A stretch of 64,000 nucleotides of DNA from Mesorhizobium sp. BR1-1-16 (lineage in GTDB: Bacteria; Pseudomonadota; Alphaproteobacteria; Rhizobiales; Kaistiaceae), in contig NZ_JAIUIE010000009.1 in assembly GCF_020165495.1 (NCBI RefSeq), positions 121,058-185,057 on the forward strand. Reading direction: 5' to 3'. Of the stretch, positions 18,487 to 27,224 are shown one piece after another. A program made the position numbers and the translations under genes. The notes below the pieces were generated by a model. The model was given only the letters and a program-made list of their open reading frames with translations, searched no databases and was not told the origin of the DNA. The first letter of the stretch is position 1. Each line of letters starts with the position of its first letter.

Positions 18487-19798
18487 GCGGCAGCAGCGCC
18501 GCTAGCTCCGGTCCACGATCAAGGCCGGTCAGCGCGCGGCGAAGCGGCAGGAACAGCGCCTTGCCCTTCCGTCCCGTGCTGGCCTTGAGCTGATCGGTCC
18601 AGCCTTTCCAGGTCCCCGCATCGAACGGCTCGGGCGGCAGCGCTGCCTCGGCCGCTTCGATGAAGGCGGCATCCTCGGGCGTGATCGGCAGCGGCGCGAC
18701 CGGTCCGGTGATGACAGCCCACCAGTCTGAAGCATCCTGCAGGCGGACGAGGTTGCCCTTCACCGCCTCCCAGAACGCCATGCCGCCAGCGATGCCGAGC
18801 GCGGCAAGGCGGTCCGCGACCACTTCGAAGGGCAGTGCGTGCAGCAGGCGGGCATTGAGCCCGTCGAGATCGGCCGGATCGAATTTCGCCGGCCCTTTCG
18901 AGATCATCGAGAGGTCGACGAGCCCGGCGAGGGCTTCGAGATCGGCTGCGGGCTCGACAGGCGCCGACGTACCGATGAGGACGGCCAGCGAGGCGACGGC
19001 CATCGGCTCGTAGCCCGCTTCGCGCAGCGAGGCGAGCGACAACGCGCCGGTCCGCTTGGAGAGACCCTCGCCGCTCGCCGTTGTCAGAAGGTTGATATGG
19101 CCAAAGCGCGGCACCGCCCCGCCAAGTGCTTCGAAGAGTTGGATCTGCACGCCGGTATTGGTGACGTGGTCGTCGCCGCGAATGATATGCGTGATGCCGA
19201 AATCGATGTCATCGACGACTGAAGGCAGCGTGTAGAGAAAAGTCCCGTCGCCGCGGATCAGCACCGGATCGGACTGCGAGCCGATGTCGACGCTCTCGGC
19301 TCCGCGCACCAGATCGTCCCACGCCACATGGGGCGATGCATCGTCGAGGCGAAAGCGCCAATGCGGCCGGCGGCCCTCGGCCTCGAGGGCAGCCTTCTCG
19401 GCTTCGGTGAGGCGCAGGGCGGCGCGGTCATAGATCGGCGGCAGGCCGCGCGCCATCTGGCGCTTGCGGCGGCGATCGAGTTCGTCGGCCGTCTCATAGG
19501 CCGGATAGAGCCGCCCCGAACGCTTGAGCCCCTCGGCTGCGGTCTCATAGGCAGCGATACGGCTCGACTGCCGCTCGAAGCGATCCGCCTTGATTCCGAG
19601 CCAAGCGGTGTCCTGCCGGATCGCGTCCGCGAAGCGTTCTTCCGAGCGCTCCCGATCGGTATCGTCGAGCCGCAGCACGAATTGACCGCCATGGCGCAGC
19701 GCGAACAGGGCGTTGAACAGAGCCGGACGCGCATTGCCGATGTGAAGAAAGCCGGTTGGCGAGGGCGCGAAGCGGACGATGACGGGGTTCTGTGTCAT
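18425..19798 (-). CDS. gltX: Glutamate-tRNA ligase
   Basis: A 457-residue class I synthetase. The HIGH motif is in [14 protein letters not shown] (residues 11-24) and the KMSKS-type loop is [25 protein letters not shown] is the second conserved catalytic block. It loads glutamate on tRNA(Glu). With GatCAB implied by gatB, a GluRS in this lineage may also charge tRNA(Gln), and many relatives carry two gltX copies, so discriminating ability is unclear. The ATG at 19798 ([12 protein letters not shown]) fits the family. Its 3' end overlaps the DUF2865 gene antisense by 62 bases. Confidence 0.93.
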   Translation of the reverse strand: MTQNPVIVRFAPSPTGFLHIGNARPALFNALFALRHGGQFVLRLDDTDRERSEERFADAIRQDTAWLGIKADRFERQSSRIAAYETAAEGLKRSGRLYPAYETADELDRRRKRQMARGLPPIYDRAALRLTEAEKAALEAEGRRPHWRFRLDDASPHVAWDDLVRGAESVDIGSQSDPVLIRGDGTFLYTLPSVVDDIDFGITHIIRGDDHVTNTGVQIQLFEALGGAVPRFGHINLLTTASGEGLSKRTGALSLASLREAGYEPMAVASLAVLIGTSAPVEPAADLEALAGLVDLSMISKGPAKFDPADLDGLNARLLHALPFEVVADRLAALGIAGGMAFWEAVKGNLVRLQDASDWWAVITGPVAPLPITPEDAAFIEAAEAALPPEPFDAGTWKGWTDQLKASTGRKGKALFLPLRRALTGLDRGPELAALLPLIGRSNTMARLAAQRLRPAA

Positions 19799-19842
19799 GC
19801 GAGGCGATGTAGCCCGCGCCTGGCCGCAGCGCAATCACGCGC

Positions 19843-20436
19843 TCAAGCGGAAAGGCTCGCTCCGATCAGGCGATCGGCAACGGCGGCGAGCGAGCGCACC
19901 GGCCCATCCGCCCCGAAGATCTGGCCGGACGCGTTGGCGCCCTCGAACAGCATCAACAGACCGTCGGCGAGCAGGCGCGGATCATCGGCACCCATCTCGA
20001 GCGCGAGCGCCTCCAGGCGATCACGCAGCATCCGCTTGTTGGCCTCGCTGACGAGACGCGCCGGCGAGCCCGGCTCGGGAAACTCGACCGCGGCATTGGT
20101 GAGGGCGCAGCCTCGATAGCGGGTTCGCGCCTGGCGCTGCCCGACGCCGGAAAAATAGCCGACGATGCCGGCGCGCGGATCGCCCGGATGGCGCGCCAGC
20201 GCTGTCTCGAACCGATCCCAGAACCCGATCTCATAGTCGCGGAGATAGGCCGCCGCGAGTTCGTCCTTCGAGGGGAAGGCGCGATAGAGGCTCGGCTTGG
20301 AGACGCCCGCAGTCTCCACGATCTCGTCGACGCCAACGGCGCGGATGCCATCGCGATAGAAGAGTTCGCGCGCGACATCGAGAATCCGCTCGGCCGCGCG
20401 GGGCTTGGCCGTACCATCTGGCGTGTTCGCGTTCAT
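19843..20436 (-). CDS. TetR/AcrR family transcriptional regulator
   Basis: A 197-residue repressor-like protein. The N-terminal helix-turn-helix occupies about residues 14-60 (AAERILDVARELFYRDG, VSKPSLYRAFPSKDEL). The C-terminal ligand domain includes RYRGCALTNAAVEFPEP, typical of the AcrR/YcdC-like group. It is divergent from an MFS transporter, and a strong inverted repeat lies in the gap, so it very likely represses that operon and perhaps itself. The ATG at 20436 is in a normal position; its ribosome-binding site (GGGAGA) is somewhat distant. Confidence 0.92.
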   Translation of the reverse strand: MNANTPDGTAKPRAAERILDVARELFYRDGIRAVGVDEIVETAGVSKPSLYRAFPSKDELAAAYLRDYEIGFWDRFETALARHPGDPRAGIVGYFSGVGQRQARTRYRGCALTNAAVEFPEPGSPARLVSEANKRMLRDRLEALALEMGADDPRLLADGLLMLFEGANASGQIFGADGPVRSLAAVADRLIGASLSA

Positions 20437-20455
20437 AGCTTGCTGCGGTCTCCCA

Positions 20456-20499
20456 TTGACAACGCGCCCCTTTGATATGTAACAGACCGGTACGTATCA
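20456..20499 (+). promoter_or_regulatory. TetR operator overlapping the MFS-APH promoter
   Basis: TTGACA at 20456-20461 is a perfect -35. The imperfect palindrome TGATATGTA (20473-20481), nine bases, TACGTATCA (20491-20499) has one mismatched pair over nine and covers the expected -10 region. The centre also holds ACCGGT, common in TetR operators. Binding here would block RNA polymerase. Confidence 0.7.
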
Positions 20500-20529
20500 T
20501 CAAGCCCTGTCATCGCGGTGGTGAGTCTC

Positions 20530-21807
20530 ATGCAATCCATCACAAGGCGGCCCTTCGGCCCGAACTATGCCTTCATCGTTGCGGCCGTGATCTTCCTGGC
20601 GCTGCTATCGGCAGCCGGGCTCCGCGCCGCGCCGGGCGTCATGATGCTGCCGCTGCAATCGGCGTTCGGCTGGGACAAGGCCACCATATCAGCCGGCGCC
20701 GCCATCGGCATCTTCCTCTATGGTCTCGCCGGCCCGTTCGCTGCCGCCTTGATGCAGACCTTCGGCGTCCGGCGGACCCTTGTCTGTGCGCTCCTGCTGA
20801 TGTCGGTCTCGACCGGGCTCAGCGCGCTGATGTCCGAGCCATGGCAGTTCATCGCCACATGGGGCGTGCTCTCGGGCATCGGCTCCGGGGCAGTCGCGCT
20901 GGTGATGGGCGCGACGGTCGTCAATCGCTGGTTCGTCACCAATCGCGGCCTGATGATGGGCCTCTTCTCAGCCTCGACCGCGACGGGCACGCTGATCTTC
21001 CTGCCCGGTCTCGCCGCGCTCTCCGAATGGGGCGGCTGGCAGGCGATCGTGCTGACGATCTCGATCTTCATGGCGGTTCTGATACCGGTCGTGCTGCTGC
21101 TCGTCCCCGAGAGCCCGCGCTCCATCGGTGTCTTGCCCTATGGCGCCACCGGCACCGAAACGCCGGCCGCGCCGCATCAGGGCAATCCCTTCCGCAATGC
21201 CATCAACGCGCTGGTCGAAGCTTCGCGGACCCGCACCTTCTGGTATCTGTTCGCCACCTTCTTCATCTGCGGCTTTACGACCAACGGCCTCGTCGGGACG
21301 CATATGATCTCGTTCTGCGCCGATATGGGCATTCCCGAAGTCCAGGCCGCGAGCATGCTGGCGATGATGGGGTTGTTCGACCTCATCGGCACCACAGCAT
21401 CGGGCTGGCTCACTGACCGCGTCGACCCGCGCAAGCTGCTCTTCGCCTATTACGGCCTGCGCGGCCTCTCGCTGTTCTACCTGCCCTTTTCGGATTTCTC
21501 CTTCTACAGTCTCTCCTTCTTCGTCGTCTTCTATGGCCTCGACTGGATCGCCACCGTGCCGCCGACCGTCCGCCTCGCCACCGAAGCCTTCGGCGACCGC
21601 AAGGCACCGATGGTCTTCGGCTGGATCGCCGCCGGCCATCAACTCGGCGCAGCTTCCGCGGCCTTCTTTGCCGGCTGGATGCGAACGGTACAGGGCAATT
21701 ATTTCGATGCCTTCATGATCGCCGGCGTCACCGGCATTATCGCGGCCGCGCTCGCGCTGCTGATCGCAAGGCCGCGGCGGGAGCCCATCGTCGCGGGCGC
21801 GGCCTGA
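20530..21807 (+). CDS. MFS transporter
   Basis: A 425-residue transporter with 12 predicted membrane segments. It has the loop 2-3 region AALMQTFGVRRTLVCALLL, the central linker after SPRSIGVLPYG, and a second half with GWLTDRVDPRKLLFAYYG, which matches the MFS motif A repeat. Its closest style is the oxalate/formate or monocarboxylate-like antiporter group. A GTG at 20518 would add four residues; the ATG at 20530 follows GGTGGTGAG and is preferred. It is one base ahead of an APH gene and divergent from its probable TetR repressor, suggesting inducible efflux. Confidence 0.9.
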   Translation: MQSITRRPFGPNYAFIVAAVIFLALLSAAGLRAAPGVMMLPLQSAFGWDKATISAGAAIGIFLYGLAGPFAAALMQTFGVRRTLVCALLLMSVSTGLSALMSEPWQFIATWGVLSGIGSGAVALVMGATVVNRWFVTNRGLMMGLFSASTATGTLIFLPGLAALSEWGGWQAIVLTISIFMAVLIPVVLLLVPESPRSIGVLPYGATGTETPAAPHQGNPFRNAINALVEASRTRTFWYLFATFFICGFTTNGLVGTHMISFCADMGIPEVQAASMLAMMGLFDLIGTTASGWLTDRVDPRKLLFAYYGLRGLSLFYLPFSDFSFYSLSFFVVFYGLDWIATVPPTVRLATEAFGDRKAPMVFGWIAAGHQLGAASAAFFAGWMRTVQGNYFDAFMIAGVTGIIAAALALLIARPRREPIVAGAA

Positions 21808-21808
21808 T

Positions 21809-22621
21809 ATGGAGGCGCCTACCCTGCTCTTCTCGCCCTGGATGGCGCGCTGGCAACTCGTCGCCGATGGCGCGCCGATCGAAACGCCGACCAGCAACCT
21901 GCTACCCGTTATCCGTGACGGCCAGCCGGCCATGCTCAAGCTGCTGAAGCCCTCGAGCGACGAAGGTCCGGGCCTTGCAGCGCTCCGCTGGTTTGGCGGT
22001 CACGGCGCGGTGCGCGTCATCGAGATGGATGGCGACGCAGTCGTCATGGAGCGCGCCGTCGGCTCGCACTCGCTGACGCAGATGGCGCTTTCAGGCGATG
22101 ACGACGGCGCGATCCGCATCATCGCGACGGTCGCAGCGCAGCTTCATGCGCCCCGCGAGGCACTGCCCCCAGAGCTGCCGTCGCTCACGCGACGGTTTCG
22201 TGCCTTGTTCGAGGCGGGCCCGGTCCATCCGGTCCTCGCCCGCTGTGCCGCGATGGCGCGCGCCCTCCTGGCGAAACCGCGTGAGTCCTTCGTCCTGCAC
22301 GGCGATCTCCACCATGAGAACGTGCTCGACAGCCCGCGCGGCTGGCTCGCCATCGACCCGAAAGGCGTTTATGGCGAGCGCGCCTACGACACCGCCAATC
22401 TCTTCCTCAATCCCACTGGCATCGACCGGCTCGTTCTCGATCCCGAACGGGCGTCGCGTCTGCAGGCGACCGTCTCGGAGACGCTCGGCCTCGATCCGGC
22501 GCGCGTCATCGGCTTCGCCTTTGCCCATGCCGGCCTTTCCGCCGCATGGTGCATCGAGGACGGGATCGAGCCGCGCCTCGCCATCGAGGCGGCGGAAGTG
22601 ATGGATAAGCTAACGGGGTGA
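21809..22621 (+). CDS. APH(6)/hydroxyurea phosphotransferase-like kinase
   Basis: A 270-residue protein of the aminoglycoside phosphotransferase superfamily, closest to the streptomycin 6-kinase/hydroxyurea kinase (APH_6_hur) group. The catalytic loop is HGDLHHEN at 164-171, the metal-binding IDPKG is at 182-186, and YDTANLFLNP follows. It would phosphorylate a small hydroxylated compound using ATP in the cytoplasm. It begins one base after the MFS stop, so the two are translationally coupled, and the operator upstream controls both. Whether it gives antibiotic resistance or handles another metabolite cannot be told from sequence. Confidence 0.88.
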   Translation: MEAPTLLFSPWMARWQLVADGAPIETPTSNLLPVIRDGQPAMLKLLKPSSDEGPGLAALRWFGGHGAVRVIEMDGDAVVMERAVGSHSLTQMALSGDDDGAIRIIATVAAQLHAPREALPPELPSLTRRFRALFEAGPVHPVLARCAAMARALLAKPRESFVLHGDLHHENVLDSPRGWLAIDPKGVYGERAYDTANLFLNPTGIDRLVLDPERASRLQATVSETLGLDPARVIGFAFAHAGLSAAWCIEDGIEPRLAIEAAEVMDKLTG

Positions 22622-22659
22622 TCTCTTTGGTTGAGTAAAATCAACTTACCTACTCATGG

Positions 22660-22688
22660 TTGACAAATAGAAAGGCAAGTGATGTTCT
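22660..22688 (+). promoter_or_regulatory. Candidate promoter of the small lipoprotein pair
   Basis: TTGACA (22660-22665) is a consensus -35. Seventeen bases on, TGTTCT (22683-22688) is a weak -10. It lies about 34 bases before the first small gene in clearly AT-richer DNA. A short repeat GTTGA/TCAAC (22630-22645) precedes it. Confidence 0.45.
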
Positions 22689-22721
22689 CTTCCGTGTGCA
22701 GTATGACGCCGGGGGGCCTTC

Positions 22722-22859
22722 ATGAACACGCGTGTTCTGTCAGCCTGTTTTTTGTGCCTTGCGCTTCTATGTGGATGCGCTGAAACGCATGGCCCAAACT
22801 CTGATGCGATGGCTTCGAGCGCAGTGACCGTCTCGCCCACGGTCACCTATGGCAAATAG
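22722..22859 (+). CDS. Small lipoprotein-like peptide, 45 aa
   Basis: Reads MNTRVLSACFLCLALLC then the lipobox ending LLCGC, with the modified cysteine at residue 19. The predicted mature peptide is only 27 residues (AETHGPNSDAM, ending TVTYGK). A G-run (GGGGGG) precedes the ATG, and a promoter-like TTGACA lies upstream. The stop overlaps the start of the next gene by 11 bases (ATGGCAAATAG), so translation is probably coupled. No family is recognised. It resembles toxin-antitoxin-type entericidins only in size and lipidation, which is not enough to assign a role. Confidence 0.6.
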   Translation: MNTRVLSACFLCLALLCGCAETHGPNSDAMASSAVTVSPTVTYGK

Positions 22860-23130
22860 CGCCGTGTTACGCGGCAGATTACGGCTGCTTCGGATCGCTG
22901 CGGGGCTGCTCGTTCCGCTAAGCGTAACGTCGTGCAGCAACACAAATGGTCCAGATTCGCCGGCGAGCTCTATCTTCAACCTAAACCTTCAAAACCTCTT
23001 GGGTTCTATACGGCCTCGAGTGTGCATGACGAATTTCGGGGGCTGCCCTTATGGTACCGGGGAGGGTAATCAGCCTTGCGTGTGCTATACATCCTGGGGA
23101 CCTGTTGGAGGGCTGACCGCCAACCCATGA
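22849..23130 (+). CDS. Small Cys-containing lipoprotein-like protein, 93 aa
   Basis: Begins MANSAVLRGRLRLLRIAAGL, a basic then hydrophobic leader, and has a lipobox-like SVTSC with the cysteine at residue 29. The mature part is Asn/Ser/Gly-rich and ends with four cysteines spaced C-x7-C-x9-C-x-C (VCMTNFGGCPY, QPCVCYTSWGP), probably disulfide-linked outside the inner membrane. The start lies within the last codons of the preceding small gene. Base composition is lower in GC than the flanks, hinting at recent acquisition or fast evolution. No family is recognised. Confidence 0.55.
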   Translation: MANSAVLRGRLRLLRIAAGLLVPLSVTSCSNTNGPDSPASSIFNLNLQNLLGSIRPRVCMTNFGGCPYGTGEGNQPCVCYTSWGPVGGLTANP

Positions 23131-23147
23131 AGTAATATGCATGGGCC

Positions 23148-23552
23148 TCAATCGTCGCCCGGGAACTGCTGGATCCCGTCGGCAATCTCGTAATAGTCGC
23201 CCTTGTCGGCAACGAAGATATGCCGGTCGATGGATGTGCCGGTCGGCTTGTCGAAGCCGCCCATCGCGATCGCGATGCGCCCGGAGCCTGGCCTTCGCCA
23301 GAACAGCACCGAGCCGCACGTTCCGCAGAAGCCGCGCTCGGCGATCTCGGAGGCGGCGTACCAGCGAACATGCCCGACGCCCTCGAGGGCGAGATCCGTT
23401 TCGGCGACATTGGTCGAGGCGAGGAAATGACCAGTCTGCCGCCGGCACAGGGTGCAATGGCAGGCGACGACCGGCGCGAGTGGACCGGCCACGCGATAGC
23501 GCACGGCGCCGCAAAGGCAGGCGCCGTGATGGATGGCAGCCTCAGAAGCCAC
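23148..23552 (-). CDS. GFA family protein (Zn-binding, formaldehyde-activating-like)
   Basis: A 134-residue protein with the GFA cysteine pattern: [10 protein letters not shown], then [11 protein letters not shown] and [11 protein letters not shown], binding two zinc sites. The family is named for glutathione-dependent formaldehyde activation, but most members have unknown roles. It starts with GTG at 23552, inside the last codons of the DAHP synthase gene (11-base overlap), so it is translated as the second gene of that transcript. Its link to aromatic amino acid synthesis is unexplained. A class III alcohol dehydrogenase is encoded far away at 41.5 kb. Confidence 0.88.
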   Translation of the reverse strand: MASEAAIHHGACLCGAVRYRVAGPLAPVVACHCTLCRRQTGHFLASTNVAETDLALEGVGHVRWYAASEIAERGFCGTCGSVLFWRRPGSGRIAIAMGGFDKPTGTSIDRHIFVADKGDYYEIADGIQQFPGDD

Positions 23553-24930
23553 TCGCGACCGCCTGCTTCTGCTGACCGGTGCGGCTCGTCTTCAGGAGTT
23601 CGGCGACGAGGAAGGCGAGCTCCAGCGACTGATCCGCGTTGAGGCGCGGATCACAATGCGTGTGATAACGATCCGAAAGGTCCTCGTCCGTGATCGCCCG
23701 CGCGCCGCCGGTGCATTCGGTGACGTTCTTGCCGGTCATCTCGATATGGATGCCACCGGGGAATGTACCCTCGCCGGCATGAACTTCGAAGAAGCTCTTC
23801 ACTTCCTTGAGGATCAGGTCGAACGGCCGCGTCTTGTAGCCGGTCACCGCCTTGATCGTGTTGCCATGCATCGGATCACACGACCACACAACGGAGCGGC
23901 CCTCGCGCTCGACGGCGCGGATGAGCTGCGGCAGATGATCGAACACTTTGTTGGCGCCGAAGCGGCAGATCAGCGTCAGCCGGCCGGGCTCGTTCTCGGG
24001 GTTCAGCAGATCGATGAGTTCGATCAGCCCATCACCGGTGAGCGAGGGGCCGCATTTGAGGCCGATCGGGTTCTTCACGCCGCGCATATATTCGACATGG
24101 GCGTGATCGGGCTGGCGGGTGCGGTCGCCGATCCATAGCATGTGGCCTGACGTGGCGTACCAGTCCCCGGTCGTCGAATCGACGCGGGTCATCGCCTGCT
24201 CGTAGCCGAGCAGCAGCGCCTCATGCGAGGTGAAGAAATCGGTCGATTGCAGCGACGGCGCCGTTTCCGGATCGATGCCGCAGGCGCGCATGAAGGCCAT
24301 CGCCTCGGAAATGCGGTCGGCGATCTCCTGGTAATGGTGCCCCTGCGGGCTGTCCTTGACGAAGCCGAGCATCCATTGATGCACATGCTCGAGATTAGCA
24401 TAGCCGCCCTGCGCGAAAGCCCGCAGCAGGTTGAGCGTCGCCGCCGACTGGCGATAGCTGTCCTCGATCCGGCGCGGATCGGGATTGCGTGCCTCGGGCG
24501 TAAACTCGATGCCGTTGATATTGTCGCCGCGATAGGACGGCAGCTCAATATCGCCGATTTTCTCCATCGGCGCCGAGCGCGGCTTCGCGAACTGGCCGGC
24601 GATCCGGCCGACCTTCACCACCGGCATCTGACCGGCAAAGGTCAGCACCACGGCCATCTGCAGGAAGACACGGAAGAAATCGCGGATGTTGTCCGGGTGA
24701 TGCTCGAGGAAGCTCTCGGCGCAATCACCGCCCTGGAGCAGGAAGGCTTCACCGCGCGAGACGGAAGCGAGGCCCTTCTTGAGCTTCCGCGCCTCGCCCG
24801 CGAAGACCAGCGGCGGATAGGTCGCAAGCCTTGCCTCGACCGCTTCGAGCGCAGCCTTGTCGGCATAATCCGGCACCTGCTGGATCGGCTTCTGCTGCCA
24901 GCTCGCGGGGGTCCAGCCTGTCTTGATCAT
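23542..24930 (-). CDS. Class II 3-deoxy-7-phosphoheptulonate synthase
   Basis: A 462-residue plant-type (class II) DAHP synthase, the first step of the shikimate pathway, joining phosphoenolpyruvate and erythrose 4-phosphate. Metal and substrate residues include Cys70 in [10 protein letters not shown], then [24 protein letters not shown] and [12 protein letters not shown]. The start at 24930 ([15 protein letters not shown]) follows GGAG and matches the usual N terminus; a longer frame to 25029 is not needed. A GFA gene overlaps its end. No feedback-regulatory site can be read from sequence alone. Confidence 0.95.
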   Translation of the reverse strand: MIKTGWTPASWQQKPIQQVPDYADKAALEAVEARLATYPPLVFAGEARKLKKGLASVSRGEAFLLQGGDCAESFLEHHPDNIRDFFRVFLQMAVVLTFAGQMPVVKVGRIAGQFAKPRSAPMEKIGDIELPSYRGDNINGIEFTPEARNPDPRRIEDSYRQSAATLNLLRAFAQGGYANLEHVHQWMLGFVKDSPQGHHYQEIADRISEAMAFMRACGIDPETAPSLQSTDFFTSHEALLLGYEQAMTRVDSTTGDWYATSGHMLWIGDRTRQPDHAHVEYMRGVKNPIGLKCGPSLTGDGLIELIDLLNPENEPGRLTLICRFGANKVFDHLPQLIRAVEREGRSVVWSCDPMHGNTIKAVTGYKTRPFDLILKEVKSFFEVHAGEGTFPGGIHIEMTGKNVTECTGGARAITDEDLSDRYHTHCDPRLNADQSLELAFLVAELLKTSRTGQQKQAVASGF

Positions 24931-25072
24931 GATCCGCTCCACTGCGAGCCGGCATGCGGCGCCCAATCGGCGCCCTGCCCTGCCGGCCGGAAAGGCGCCC
25001 TTATACACGCGTCTCGGCCCGCTCGCCAATCGTCAGCCATGCTGCACTGCCACAGCGCCGCGGCGAACCGCG

Positions 25073-25870
25073 TCAGCCAAGAGCGAGGCTGCGCAGCCGC
25101 GCAGCGGTCTCCTCGTCGGCCGGAAAGAACGCCTCGATCGCAAGCTCGGACAGCGTCACATCGGCCGGCCCGCCAAAAACCGTCGTCGTGGTGATGAAGG
25201 ACAGCACCTGATCGCCGACGCGGATGCGAAATGGCAGAGCGATACCACCATAGGGTGCGGGCGATGCGATCCGGCGCGGTCCGCCGGCCGGAAGGGCGTC
25301 CAGTTCAGCATGCAGGTCCTGCAGCTTCGGGTCGCCAGTCAATTCAGCCTCGCGGGCCAGGCGGCCGAGGAGATGCGCGCGCCAGAGCGGAAAATCGACC
25401 GTGCGCGCGGCGAGGCCAGCCGGATGCAATGCCAGCTTCAGAACATTGACCGGAGGCTTCAAGAGGGCCGGATCAACGCCCTCGATCAGCCTCGCCACGG
25501 CGGCATTGGCCTCGATCATGGTCCAGTGGCGGTCGATCGCAAGGGCCGGATAGGGTTGATGGCCATCGACGATCCGCCGGACCGCATCGCGCGCCGCCGC
25601 AAGATCCGGATCGTCGAGCCGGCGCTCCGTATGGACGGGTGCAAAGCCTGCGGCCAGCAGCAGGGCGTTCTGCTCGCGCAGCGGCAGGTCGAGCTGCGCG
25701 GCAAGCTTCAGAACCGTGGCGCGGCTCGGCCGCGAGCGACCTGTCTCGAGAAAGGAGAGATGGCGCGCCGAGAGATCTGCCTCGCCGGCAAGATGCAACT
25801 GGCTGAGACGCCGGCGGAGGCGCCAATTGCGGAGTTCCTCGCCGAAGGAGGTGCTGCTTGTGGCTGTCAT
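25073..25870 (-). CDS. XRE family regulator with MmyB-like ligand-binding domain
   Basis: A 265-residue protein. The N-terminal helix-turn-helix (residues 9-65) contains LRNWRLRRRLSQLHLAGEAD and SARHLSFLETGRSRPSR. The C-terminal PAS-like MmyB domain begins near YPALAIDRHWTMIEANAA and continues WRAHLLGRLAREAELTGD. This family often binds fatty acyl-type ligands and regulates adjacent small enzymes. It is divergent from a SnoaL-like gene across a 131-base gap, the probable target. The ATG at 25870 matches the family start; an upstream extension to 26203 is Arg-rich and non-coding. Confidence 0.92.
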   Translation of the reverse strand: MTATSSTSFGEELRNWRLRRRLSQLHLAGEADLSARHLSFLETGRSRPSRATVLKLAAQLDLPLREQNALLLAAGFAPVHTERRLDDPDLAAARDAVRRIVDGHQPYPALAIDRHWTMIEANAAVARLIEGVDPALLKPPVNVLKLALHPAGLAARTVDFPLWRAHLLGRLAREAELTGDPKLQDLHAELDALPAGGPRRIASPAPYGGIALPFRIRVGDQVLSFITTTTVFGGPADVTLSELAIEAFFPADEETAARLRSLALG

Positions 25871-26001
25871 GGCGTCAAAACTAGCCGCCTCGGGCGCGGC
25901 ATCCAATGACCTCGGAGGTAATCGACGCCGTTCAATCGGGACCGCAGGGTCTGCCCGTCGACGCCCCGGATTGGCCGGTGGCGATTGTGAAGGAGACCAA
26001 C

Positions 26002-26361
26002 ATGACCGATGCAGCCACGCTTGCCGAGCGCTATATCGCCGTCTGGAACGAGCGCGATCCCGATCGCCGGAGCACGCTTGTCGCCGAGACCTTTGCCGAG
26101 GGCGCCACCTATGGCGATCCGCTGGCCGAGGTCGAAGGGCATGCAGGCATCGACGGACTGGTCGCCGCCGTGCAGGCGCAATTTCCAGACTTCCGGTTTG
26201 CACCGGCCGGCAGCGTCGATGCCTATGGCGACCGGCTGCGCTTCAGCTGGACGCTCGGCCCAGCCTCCGGTCCGGCCGTGGCGGGCGGGACCGATTTCGC
26301 GACGATTGCATCCGGCCGGTTCGCCAGCGTGGTCGGCTTCCTTGACTTCGCGCCGGGCTGA
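26002..26361 (+). CDS. SnoaL/NTF2-like protein
   Basis: A 119-residue protein of the NTF2/SnoaL cone fold: LAERYIAVWNERDPDRRSTL opens the helical part, and EGATYGDPLAEVEGHAGIDG is the typical second block. Members are cyclases, isomerases or ligand-binding proteins; the role here is unknown. GAAGGAGACC gives an excellent site before the ATG at 26002. It is divergent from an XRE/MmyB regulator, a pairing seen repeatedly in proteobacteria. Its last 46 codons are antisense to the 3' end of the AlkA gene. Confidence 0.85.
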   Translation: MTDAATLAERYIAVWNERDPDRRSTLVAETFAEGATYGDPLAEVEGHAGIDGLVAAVQAQFPDFRFAPAGSVDAYGDRLRFSWTLGPASGPAVAGGTDFATIASGRFASVVGFLDFAPG

Positions 26362-27224
26362 TCCTTGAGGCTCGCCCAAAGATGAACCGTGGCGAGGCTG
26401 CGATGTGGCGCGAAGGCCCGCATCGCGGCCTCCTGCTCCGAAATATCGGGGCGCCGGTCGAGGCCATGGAGCCGTTCGAGCCCGGTCGCGAGGCCGGAAT
26501 CGCCAACCGGCGCGACGTCGGGAAAGCCGAAGCCGCGCAGCAGAATGTAGCGCGCCGTCCAGGGTCCGATGCCGCGCAGCGCCGTCAGCGCCGCTTCGGC
26601 CGTTTCCGGCCCGGCAGCCGCAAGGCCTTCGAGAGAAGGCGTGCCGGCGGCGATCGCGGCAGATGTCTCGACCAGATAGCGCGCCTTGGAGCGCGAGAAG
26701 CGCCGCGCCGCGAGATCTGCAGGATCGAGCGATGCCACGGCAGCCGGGCCGGGATGGGCGAGAAGACCGCTGCCTGGATTTGGCGTTCCGGCGAGCGCGA
26801 TCATCTCGCGCCTGAGGGCGGCCGCGAAGGTCAGGTTGATCTGCTGGCCGATGACAGCCCAGCACACCGCTTCGAAAACCGTCGCGGTCAGGGGAATGCG
26901 GAGGCCGGGACGAGCGGCAGCAATCGCCGCCGCCGCCGGCATGGCCTCGAAACCGGCCGGATCGCTAGAGAACCCTAGAAGCCGCGCGACAATGTCATGC
27001 GCCTCGATGCTCTCGGCGTCGCCTAGCGCCCGGTCGAAGCGCGCCATCGCCACGGCGTCACCGATCTCAAGCGAGAGCAGGGCCAAGCCGCCCGATAGCC
27101 AGAGCGGCTTTTCGAGCACCATGCCCGTGACGCGCTCGCTGACGCTCAGCGCATCGCGGCCATGATAGGCGAGGAAATCGGCGCTCCGGTAGCCGGCTGG
27201 CAGCGGGACGTCAAACGCCGTCAC
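26223..27224 (-). CDS. DNA-3-methyladenine glycosylase II (AlkA-like)
   Basis: A 333-residue HhH-GPD glycosylase. The N-terminal AlkA domain leads to VFEAVCWAVIGQQINLTFA, and the helix-hairpin-helix and catalytic segment is LTALRGIGPWTARYILLRG, followed by the catalytic Asp in DVAPVGDSGL. It removes alkylated bases from DNA. It starts with GTG at 27224, overlapping the stop of an Ada zinc-domain gene (GTGA). The family core ends near HLWASLK; the remaining 46 residues are Ser/Pro/Lys-rich and coded entirely antisense to the SnoaL gene, which suggests loss of an older stop codon. Confidence 0.85.
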   Translation of the reverse strand: MTAFDVPLPAGYRSADFLAYHGRDALSVSERVTGMVLEKPLWLSGGLALLSLEIGDAVAMARFDRALGDAESIEAHDIVARLLGFSSDPAGFEAMPAAAAIAAARPGLRIPLTATVFEAVCWAVIGQQINLTFAAALRREMIALAGTPNPGSGLLAHPGPAAVASLDPADLAARRFSRSKARYLVETSAAIAAGTPSLEGLAAAGPETAEAALTALRGIGPWTARYILLRGFGFPDVAPVGDSGLATGLERLHGLDRRPDISEQEAAMRAFAPHRSLATVHLWASLKDQPGAKSRKPTTLANRPDAIVAKSVPPATAGPEAGPSVQLKRSRSP

